From: Thioglobus_B sp964558405
GTDB lineage: Bacteria; Pseudomonadota; Gammaproteobacteria; PS1; Pseudothioglobaceae
NCBI GenBank assembly: GCA_964558405.1
Contig: CAZLDG010000047.1
Coordinates: 1-5,587, forward strand
Reading direction: 5' to 3'
DNA: 5,587 nucleotides
In this document: positions 1-5,030 of the stretch, piece after piece
Position numbering within the stretch: the first letter of the stretch is position 1
Layout: each line of letters begins with the position of its first letter
Program-made: the position numbers and the translations under genes
The notes under the pieces: generated by a model
Told to the model about the DNA's origin: nothing
The model's input: only the letters and a program-made list of their open reading frames with translations
Databases searched by the model: none

Positions 1-1100
1 TGGATTTCAACACCTTCACGTAGTGCATCATCAATTTCTTCTTGTGCCGCTGGCATGTCATCGATGGTTGAACGTGTGGTTAGTAGCACATCCGCACCCA
101 GACGCTTAGAGGTATCTACCACGTCATGCGCTGTGTCGTTAAAGATGATATGCTCTGGACGATCTTTGTCAGCCACGTTCTCAATGTTACCCAGACGACG
201 GGCAACTGATACCACGTCGATTGAAGTATCACCACCACCAATACAAATCACTTTACCAGTGATGTGCTGCAAGCGGCCTTGGTTGTAAGCTTCAAGGAAA
301 GCCACACCTGACACACAGTTAGCTGCTTCACCACCTGGCACTGGCAGGGTACGACCACTCATCGCACCGATGGCGAATAGTACCGCGTCGTATTCTTTTT
401 CTAGCTCTTCCAGAGAAACATCCACGCCCACCTTAGTGTTCATCTTAGTTTCAACACCGGTTTCGATAATACGGTTGATTTCGTGGTTTAGTACGTCTCT
501 TGGTACACGATAGTCTGGAATACCGTACATCATCATGCCGCCTAGCTGGTCGTACTTCTCAAACACCGTTACTGCATGACCTTGACGACGCAACTTAAGT
601 GCAGCCGCTAGACCGCCGCAACCGCCACCGATAATGGCAACTTTCTTGCCTGTGTCTGCTGCGTCGATTTCAAACTTATAACCTTCTTTTTGTGCGTTAT
701 CACCAATAAACTGCTCTACCGCGTTAATACCAACGGTATCTTCAACTTCGTTACGGTTACAGCCGTCTTCACAAGGTGCTGGACAAACACGACCCATAAC
801 TGATGGGAACGGGTTAGCACTGGTTGAACGACGGAACGCATACTCCTGCCATGACATATCGCCTGAAGGCTTCTCCATGCCACGAACAATGTCTAACCAA
901 CCACGAATGTTGTGGCCTGACGGGCAAGAGCCTTGACAAGGAGGGGTTTGGGTTACATAAGTTGGGCACTTGTATGAAGTGTCCTCTTGAAAAATCTTTT
1001 GGTTCCAAGGAACTTTCTTTTGATTATCGCCATCATCTGTAAAAAGTCTAAACGTATGGCCTTCACCTTTTGTCGATTTTCCGTATGGATTTGATTGCAT
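1..1100 (-). CDS. dsrL: DsrL, iron-sulfur/FAD NAD(P) oxidoreductase, N-terminal 366 residues (3' end outside window)
   Basis: Cytoplasmic flavoprotein related to the glutamate synthase small subunit (GltD). In oxidative Dsr pathways it is known to work with DsrAB and to pass electrons to NAD(P)+. The reading frame is open from the ATG at 1100 to the window edge, giving 366 complete codons; known DsrL is about 650 residues, so the C-terminal part with the extra ferredoxin domain is missing. Seen in order: an N-terminal cysteine region (Cys45, 55, 59, then Cys106, 110, 114 in VCPAPCEDGC) that would bind [4Fe-4S]; an FAD Rossmann loop at 154-163 (VAIIGGGCGG); the MYGIPDYRVP segment typical of this family at 191-200; and a second nucleotide-binding loop at 285-295 (ICIGGGDTSID) followed by Arg301-Arg302. 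The start is fixed by an AAGGAG five bases upstream. It lies 16 bases after dsrK, as in Allochromatium. The family is certain; DsrL rather than GltD follows from the neighbours. Confidence 0.95.
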   Translation of the reverse strand, partial: MQSNPYGKSTKGEGHTFRLFTDDGDNQKKVPWNQKIFQEDTSYKCPTYVTQTPPCQGSCPSGHNIRGWLDIVRGMEKPSGDMSWQEYAFRRSTSANPFPSVMGRVCPAPCEDGCNRNEVEDTVGINAVEQFIGDNAQKEGYKFEIDAADTGKKVAIIGGGCGGLAAALKLRRQGHAVTVFEKYDQLGGMMMYGIPDYRVPRDVLNHEINRIIETGVETKMNTKVGVDVSLEELEKEYDAVLFAIGAMSGRTLPVPGGEAANCVSGVAFLEAYNQGRLQHITGKVICIGGGDTSIDVVSVARRLGNIENVADKDRPEHIIFNDTAHDVVDTSKRLGADVLLTTRSTIDDMPAAQEEIDDALREGVEI

Positions 1101-1105
1101 AGTAT

Positions 1106-1111
1106 CTCCTT
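1106..1111 (-). promoter_or_regulatory. Ribosome binding site of dsrL
   Basis: A complete AAGGAG lies five bases before the ATG at 1100, within the 16-base gap after the dsrK stop. It is the best Shine-Dalgarno match in the window together with that of dsrC, and it decides the dsrL start. Confidence 0.85.
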
Positions 1112-1116
1112 GTTAT

Positions 1117-2691
1117 TTATTCAGTTTCTGCTTCTTCCGCTTGCTCAGCTTCCGAGTCATCAGTTTGGGGTTTTTCCATCACAATTGCCTCACTCACCAA
1201 TTGGTGAACACTCACAATCATGTATGGATCAAAATCAAATTTAGGTAGCACCTTAGTGAACTGCGACTTACAAATCGCACAGATCGCCGCTAGGGTATCT
1301 ACACCGTTGTTCTCTTCTACCTCTTTCAAGGCTTTCATTCTTGGCATGGCACCTTTGACACGAATCTCCATCAGGTCATCGGTTAGTAGGCCACCGCCAC
1401 CGCCGCAGCAGAACGTAGACTCTTTAATGGTGGAACGTTCCATATCAACATAGTTGTTACAAACCGCTTTAATCACCTCACGTGGCAAGATAAATTGACC
1501 ACCTGGAATGCCGCCCATGTTGGTCGCACGTGCCACATTACAAGAATCGTGGAAAGTCACCGTGCGGTGATCATTCTCACTCTTATCAAAGGTTAATTTG
1601 TCCTGTTGGATTAGGTTGTGTGTGTATTCAATGATGTGCTGTGGCTGTGGGTAGCGAGAATCTAGTTGATTCTGCAACTTCAAACCAAACTCATCAGTGG
1701 CACCAGCGCCCACACCTGCTAAGGTGTTCCAGAAGCTGTAAGCCACACGCCAAGCGTGACCACACTCACCAACGATAACACGTGATACTTCTAAGTCTAA
1801 TGCTGCCTTACGAATACGTAGTGCGGCTTTACGCATGACATCGTAAGAACCGATGAACATACCAAAGTTCGCACCTTCTGAGGCGTATGAACTCAGGGTC
1901 CAAGTCACGCCGTCTTCGTGGAAGACCTTACCATAGCCAATCAAACCATCAATATGCGGCTCGGCAAAGAAGTCAGCCGATGGGGTGATCAGTAGGATTT
2001 CACTGCCTTTTTGATCCAGTGGGTACTTAACTGGTACACCACAATCTTCTTCGACCTCTTCTTCTAGGTCGATTAAGGTGTCTTTTAGCGCTGGCTCAGG
2101 TAGACCTAGGTTGTTACCAACCGTTAGTGCCTTACCCAGAATTTGGTTACAGTATTTCTGACCCAGACCAACCGTGTCTAGCACTTCACGAGCTGCCATT
2201 GAAATCTCAGCCGTGTCAATACCGTATGGGCAAAATACCGAACAACGACGACATTGTGAACACTGGTGATAGTAGTTATACCAATCATCCAACATCTCAT
2301 CATCTAGGTCTTTCGCGCCCACCAATTTCGGGAAATATTTACCCGCAAAAGTGTAGTAGCGACGATACACGCTTCTAAATAAATCTTGGCGCGCAACCGG
2401 CATGTTCTTAGGATCTGAGGTACCTAAGAAATAATGACATTTATCCGTGCAGGCGCCACACTTAACACAAGAATCTAGGAAAACCTGTACCGAGCGATAC
2501 TTAGATTTAAGCTCGCCCATTTTGGCAATGGCCACTTCCTGCCAATTGTCAATCTTGTCACCTGGGAAACCCAGTGGCGCCTGAAACTCTTCTGAGGATT
2601 TGAATGGGCCTTCGCCCTCCATAATGCCGTCGTTTAGCTCAGGAATCTCAATATAAGTTGGCAACTCTGGCACTTCAAATTCTTTTGCCAT
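1117..2691 (-). CDS. dsrK: DsrK, CCG-domain iron-sulfur subunit of the DsrMKJOP complex
   Basis: Cytoplasmic, membrane-attached catalytic subunit of DsrMKJOP, related to HdrD heterodisulfide reductase. It is thought to act on the cysteines of DsrC and exchange electrons with DsrM. The 524 residues match the usual length. Two ferredoxin-type motifs are visible: Cys75, 78, 81, 85 and Cys144, 147, 150, 154 followed by Pro155. The C-terminal half carries CCG-type cysteine motifs: Cys310 (ECGHAWR), Cys384 (HDSCN), Cys428-Cys429 (FCCGGGGG) and Cys471/Cys474 (CAICKSQ). By homology with HdrB/HdrD these would hold a noncubane [4Fe-4S] catalytic site. There is no signal peptide or membrane helix, as expected. 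The tail from residue 508 is strongly acidic. The ATG at 2691 follows the dsrM stop by two bases, and its AAGGA (2701-2705) lies inside the last codons of dsrM, suggesting coupled translation. Identification is very secure. Confidence 0.97.
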   Translation of the reverse strand: MAKEFEVPELPTYIEIPELNDGIMEGEGPFKSSEEFQAPLGFPGDKIDNWQEVAIAKMGELKSKYRSVQVFLDSCVKCGACTDKCHYFLGTSDPKNMPVARQDLFRSVYRRYYTFAGKYFPKLVGAKDLDDEMLDDWYNYYHQCSQCRRCSVFCPYGIDTAEISMAAREVLDTVGLGQKYCNQILGKALTVGNNLGLPEPALKDTLIDLEEEVEEDCGVPVKYPLDQKGSEILLITPSADFFAEPHIDGLIGYGKVFHEDGVTWTLSSYASEGANFGMFIGSYDVMRKAALRIRKAALDLEVSRVIVGECGHAWRVAYSFWNTLAGVGAGATDEFGLKLQNQLDSRYPQPQHIIEYTHNLIQQDKLTFDKSENDHRTVTFHDSCNVARATNMGGIPGGQFILPREVIKAVCNNYVDMERSTIKESTFCCGGGGGLLTDDLMEIRVKGAMPRMKALKEVEENNGVDTLAAICAICKSQFTKVLPKFDFDPYMIVSVHQLVSEAIVMEKPQTDDSEAEQAEEAETE

Positions 2692-2693
2692 AA

Positions 2694-3467
2694 TTATTCG
2701 TCCTTACCTAATGTTTGTTCTAATTTAACTGCATGTGTCTGCTCTTGCTCCAAAGCCCAGTCAGAGATATGGCGCTTTTGACGCGCATCATCCACTTGGT
2801 TACGGGTTGGACTAAAGAACACGCCAGGTACGTGCAGAAGTTTTGAGATTGGGAAGACTGCCATCAATACAATCACCATCAGTAGATGCGCTAAGAAAGC
2901 GAAATCCGTTGGCAAGTTTGACCAGTCAAAGGTAATTAAGCCGGTGGCAAAGCCTTTCACGGCCATCACATCGGTGTGGTTGGCGGTAAAGGTCATCACC
3001 GCACCACTAATACCAATCACCAATAGCATCAACAGCATTAAATAATCGCTGGGTGCTGAAATATAACGAATACGCTCAACGAAAATACGACGTGCCAGTA
3101 GACCAAGCAAGCCAATCACCATGGCAAAAGCGGCGTATTTAAACGGCTGTGTTAAGGTCAATAATTCAGGTAGATCGCCTGGCCAGAAGTAGCGCAGGTG
3201 TCTGATCAACACCAAGAATAAACCAATGTGGAATAACCAGCCAAATAGCCAGATCCATTTGTTAGATTTGAACAGACTTTCGAAAAGTGTCACTTCGCGT
3301 GCCATACGCAGTACCACACCAGTTTGTGTTAGTTGGGTTGGTGCAGTTGGGATCTTTAGTGGTGCCGGCGTTTTCCAGAACTGGATAATTTTGCGTGCCA
3401 TGCCCACCAAGAAAATAACGAGTGCTAAATAAAATAAAGCGGTAAATAAAATACTGACAAATGACAT
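2694..3467 (-). CDS. dsrM: DsrM, NarI-like membrane cytochrome b subunit of the DsrMKJOP complex
   Basis: Integral membrane dihaem cytochrome b that links DsrK to the quinone pool. From the ATG at 3467 the protein has 257 residues, close to the family's usual length. About five hydrophobic segments can be seen, near residues 4-23, 72-90, 109-126, 141-160 and 187-206, followed by a polar C-terminal tail. His80 and His90 are ten residues apart and His194 and His212 are 18 apart. This is the same spacing as the haem ligands of E. coli NarI (His56/His66 and His187/His205), so these four are the likely ligands. An upstream in-frame GTG at 3509 would add 14 residues but lies inside the terminator hairpin and has no ribosome binding site, so I reject it. 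The chosen start has only a modest GAGAG (3472-3476). It is followed by dsrK two bases downstream. Confidence 0.95.
   Translation of the reverse strand: MSFVSILFTALFYLALVIFLVGMARKIIQFWKTPAPLKIPTAPTQLTQTGVVLRMAREVTLFESLFKSNKWIWLFGWLFHIGLFLVLIRHLRYFWPGDLPELLTLTQPFKYAAFAMVIGLLGLLARRIFVERIRYISAPSDYLMLLMLLVIGISGAVMTFTANHTDVMAVKGFATGLITFDWSNLPTDFAFLAHLLMVIVLMAVFPISKLLHVPGVFFSPTRNQVDDARQKRHISDWALEQEQTHAVKLEQTLGKDE
2701..2705 (-). promoter_or_regulatory. Ribosome binding site of dsrK, inside the dsrM 3' end
   Basis: AAGGA lies nine bases before the dsrK ATG and overlaps the last sense codons of dsrM. The dsrM stop and dsrK start are only two bases apart, so ribosomes finishing dsrM would sit on this site. 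This favours translational coupling of the two partner subunits. Confidence 0.7.
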
Positions 3468-3498
3468 ATTGCTCTCAAACTCTATGCGTAAAAAATTT
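3468..3498 (-). other. Short leader between the terminator-like hairpin and dsrM
   Basis: About 30 AT-rich bases separate the T-run of the hairpin from the dsrM ATG. They hold a weak GAGAG ribosome binding site at 3472-3476. I looked for a -35/-10 pair that could restart transcription of dsrMKL and saw no convincing one, so expression of dsrM probably depends on read-through. Confidence 0.45.
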
Positions 3499-3532
3499 AA
3501 AAAAAGCACCTGCCATCAGACAGATGCTTTTT
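3499..3532 (-). terminator. Intrinsic terminator or attenuator between dsrC and dsrM
   Basis: Read on the minus strand, a 14-base arm (3532-3519) pairs with a second arm (3514-3501) around a four-base loop (3518-3515). All 14 pairs form, two of them G-U wobbles. The second arm runs directly into a run of seven T at 3505-3499, followed after AAA by another T-run. It begins 16 bases after the dsrC stop codon. The stem base is an A-tract against the T-tract, so it could also work in the opposite direction, although no gene there needs it. Since dsrM, dsrK and dsrL follow in the same direction, it most likely acts as a partial terminator that sets dsrC mRNA above the downstream genes, and it may also protect the 3' end of that mRNA. 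Confidence 0.8.
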
Positions 3533-3547
3533 CTTAGCTATATCGAA

Positions 3548-3871
3548 TTAGATACAACCAGTTGGCTTTGGAAGACCGGCAAAACGACAGCCTTGCTTAC
3601 CAGGACCATATGGGAACAAAGAGTATAGGTACTTAGAGTTACCCTTATCTTTACCCATTTTCTTAGCAATCGCTTTAGTCAGTACACGTACTGCTGGTGC
3701 GATTTGGTACTCTTCAAAGTACTCACGTAAGAAATCGATTACTTCCCAGTGCTCGCTTGTTAGCTCAACGTCATCGTCTTTAGCCATCTGCTCAGCAATC
3801 TCTTTTGTCCAATCACTAAGGTCTACCAAGAAACCTTCTTCATCTACTTCTGCGCCTAAAATATCAGCCAT
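3548..3871 (-). CDS. dsrC: DsrC, sulfur-carrier protein with both C-terminal redox cysteines
   Basis: Small soluble protein that carries sulfur on its flexible C-terminal arm. It takes sulfur from DsrEFH, presents it to DsrAB and is then processed by DsrMKJOP. The 107 residues are close to the family's usual length. The C-terminal arm contains Cys95 and the penultimate Cys106, separated by ten residues, and ends in PTGCI. This two-cysteine arrangement distinguishes true DsrC from TusE/RspA-type relatives, which have only the penultimate cysteine or none. The GNSKYLYSLFPYGPGKQ region (77-93) contains the segment characteristic of DsrC rather than TusE. The start at 3871 is fixed by AGGAG seven bases upstream. 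A terminator-like hairpin follows 16 bases after the stop, fitting a gene expressed at a higher level than its neighbours, as is known for dsrC in other organisms. Confidence 0.98.
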   Translation of the reverse strand: MADILGAEVDEEGFLVDLSDWTKEIAEQMAKDDDVELTSEHWEVIDFLREYFEEYQIAPAVRVLTKAIAKKMGKDKGNSKYLYSLFPYGPGKQGCRFAGLPKPTGCI

Positions 3872-3878
3872 AGTTTTA

Positions 3879-3883
3879 CTCCT
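3879..3883 (-). promoter_or_regulatory. Ribosome binding site of dsrC
   Basis: AGGAG with a seven-base spacer before the dsrC ATG, located in the 27-base gap after dsrH. It is a near-ideal site and fits strong translation of the sulfur carrier. Confidence 0.8.
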
Positions 3884-3898
3884 ATATAAAAATTCAAG

Positions 3899-4195
3899 TT
3901 AAACCCAAGAAACCGCAGTTCCGTGTTCAACAACTAAATCAACAAAACCTGCATAGTCAACCAATTGGATATTATCGGCAAGTTTTGAAGAAATTCCTCG
4001 TGCATCAACATCACCTTGTAGCGCATAAACTCTGCCTTGAGCGGCCAAGTCAGCTAGCATTGGTGCGTTGTTGTGATTCGCAGCGGAAATAACACCGTCT
4101 TCGATTAATAAAATAACGCTCGTGTCGTCAATTGTATTAAGACAAGACTGTAATGAATTACGCTCGAAAGATGATTTGTTTACTGTATGTAACAT
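3899..4195 (-). CDS. dsrH: DsrH, TusB-like subunit of the DsrEFH sulfurtransferase
   Basis: Smallest subunit of the cytoplasmic DsrE2F2H2 hexamer, homologous to TusB, which takes part in handing sulfane sulfur to DsrC. The 98 residues match the family's length. It begins MLHTVNKSSF, typical of DsrH/TusB. Cys18 corresponds in position to the conserved Cys20 of Allochromatium DsrH and is the only cysteine. The VILLIEDGVISA stretch (27-38) is the conserved beta strand and loop of the DsrE-like fold. The ATG at 4195 has GGGAG (4203-4207) seven bases upstream, immediately after the dsrF stop codon. The gene sits 12 bases after dsrF and 27 bases before dsrC, the standard order for this transfer relay. 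Confidence 0.95.
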   Translation of the reverse strand: MLHTVNKSSFERNSLQSCLNTIDDTSVILLIEDGVISAANHNNAPMLADLAAQGRVYALQGDVDARGISSKLADNIQLVDYAGFVDLVVEHGTAVSWV

Positions 4196-4202
4196 ATTAA
4201 AT

Positions 4203-4207
4203 CTCCC
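4203..4207 (-). promoter_or_regulatory. Ribosome binding site of dsrH, abutting the dsrF stop codon
   Basis: GGGAG directly follows the TAA of dsrF and lies seven bases before the dsrH ATG. The whole 12-base gap consists of this site and its spacer, so the two genes are probably translated in a coupled way. Confidence 0.7.
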
Positions 4208-4612
4208 TTAGAAACTTAGACATACGTCTTGTTCAGACATAATTGCTTTTAACTCTTCGTTAGAAACAACCTTAACCGACGGCTTTTCTTCCCAGTCGTC
4301 GTCTTCGTCTTCATAAACCAGTGGCATTAGATCATCTTCTGTCAAACCACGCTCTTCTAAAGATTCTTTAGAAACGTAAAGCTTGTTGATTTCATAATCA
4401 CCCAGTGCATGATAAGTTTTAGAGAAGTTTTTCATACCAATGCCGTCTGTGTTTTGACCTTCAACGATTTGGTAAACACCATCGTCGATAAATGCCAAAG
4501 ATACGTCCTGCTCGAAAGCAGCGGCAATTAGCACCACTTCTAGAGACTCTAATGCGTACACAGTACCGTAAGAAGCCTTACGGTTTAAATACATAAATTT
4601 CTTTGTGCTCAT
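4208..4612 (-). CDS. dsrF: DsrF, TusC-like subunit of the DsrEFH sulfurtransferase
   Basis: Subunit of the DsrEFH hexamer, homologous to TusC, mainly structural for the DsrE and DsrH active sites. From the ATG at 4612 it has 134 residues, the usual length. Recognisable segments are RKASYGTVYALESLEVVL (11-28), the DsrE-fold core LAFIDDGVYQI (39-49), and the conserved HALGDYEINKLYV stretch (69-81). The only cysteine, Cys131, is four residues from the end, so nothing suggests a catalytic cysteine in the middle of the protein. Residues 100-110 form a very acidic loop (EDEDDDWEE). The frame extends upstream to 4630, but GGAG (4619-4622) six bases before the ATG at 4612 picks that start. The dsrE stop and this ATG are separated by a single base. 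Confidence 0.95.
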   Translation of the reverse strand: MSTKKFMYLNRKASYGTVYALESLEVVLIAAAFEQDVSLAFIDDGVYQIVEGQNTDGIGMKNFSKTYHALGDYEINKLYVSKESLEERGLTEDDLMPLVYEDEDDDWEEKPSVKVVSNEELKAIMSEQDVCLSF

Positions 4613-4613
4613 C

Positions 4614-5015
4614 TTAATCTCCAAATACAACTAAACGATCAGCTTGGATACCCGCTTCAATAAGCTGGCCCAGACCTGAGATACGAAACGCTGGATGGAT
4701 ATTGTTCATATCAATACCATTTTTGCTCGCTTCAGACTCGTCAAGCATGCCTCGACGTAGTGCTGCTGCCACACATACAACCAACTCAGGATTGCCCTCA
4801 GCATCTTTAATGCCCAGGTTAGCCCAGTTGTTAACAATGTGACGATCGTCTTGTGGTGGAACGGTAAAACGCGATGCGTTGTTAACACCATCGTGGTAGA
4901 AAAACACACGAATAACTTCATGACCCTTCTCAATTGCCGCTTTGGCGAATTGATACGCCGTATCAGACGCTTGGTGCTGATACGGCCCTTCGTTAATTTG
5001 AATAGCAAACTTCAT
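4614..5015 (-). CDS. dsrE: DsrE, TusD-like catalytic subunit of the DsrEFH sulfurtransferase
   Basis: Catalytic subunit of the DsrE2F2H2 complex, homologous to TusD. It accepts sulfane sulfur as a persulfide and passes it on to DsrC. From the ATG at 5015 it has 133 residues, close to the family's usual 130. MKFAIQINEGPYQHQASDTA at the N-terminus and VIRVFFYHDGVNN (34-46) are typical of the family. Cys81, in ELVVCVAAALRRGM, corresponds to the essential Cys78 of Allochromatium DsrE and is the only cysteine. The frame could start at a TTG at 5024, but that is one base from the AGGGA (5026-5030); the ATG at 5015 sits at a normal ten-base spacing. It is 15 bases downstream of dsrB and one base from dsrF. 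Confidence 0.96.
   Translation of the reverse strand: MKFAIQINEGPYQHQASDTAYQFAKAAIEKGHEVIRVFFYHDGVNNASRFTVPPQDDRHIVNNWANLGIKDAEGNPELVVCVAAALRRGMLDESEASKNGIDMNNIHPAFRISGLGQLIEAGIQADRLVVFGD
4619..4622 (-). promoter_or_regulatory. Ribosome binding site of dsrF, inside the dsrE 3' end
   Basis: GGAG overlaps the Gly codon near the end of dsrE, six bases before the dsrF ATG. It decides between the ATG at 4612 and the longer in-frame start at 4630, which would overlap dsrE by 17 bases. Confidence 0.65.
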
Positions 5016-5025
5016 GTTTAACAAT

Positions 5026-5030
5026 TCCCT
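5026..5030 (-). promoter_or_regulatory. Ribosome binding site of dsrE
   Basis: AGGGA begins directly after the dsrB stop codon. It is ten bases from the ATG at 5015 and only one base from the alternative TTG at 5024, which rules out the longer dsrE start. Confidence 0.65.

Noticed and set aside
814..1042. Short frames on both strands within the dsrL N-terminal region
   Set aside because: They overlap the continuous dsrL frame, which contains the expected cysteine clusters and Rossmann loop.
1..1100. Glutamate synthase small subunit (GltD) as identity of the leftmost gene
   Set aside because: The fold is shared, but there is no gltB next to it and the gene directly follows dsrK in the standard dsr order, so DsrL is much more likely.
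3465..3509. Longer dsrM starting at the GTG at 3509
   Set aside because: The extra 14 codons fall in the terminator hairpin and its T-run, have no ribosome binding site and are not hydrophobic-helix sequence typical of a DsrM start.
3872..3930. Possible secondary promoter in front of dsrC (TATATA near 3885)
   Set aside because: A dsrC promoter is known in Allochromatium, but the TATATA here lies so close to the ribosome binding site that the transcript would start almost at the ATG, and no matching -35 box is convincing.
4706..5008. 100-residue open frame on the minus strand overlapping dsrE in another frame
   Set aside because: The dsrE frame is clearly the real one, with the conserved active-site cysteine and family motifs; the other frame is basic, low-quality sequence with no family resemblance.
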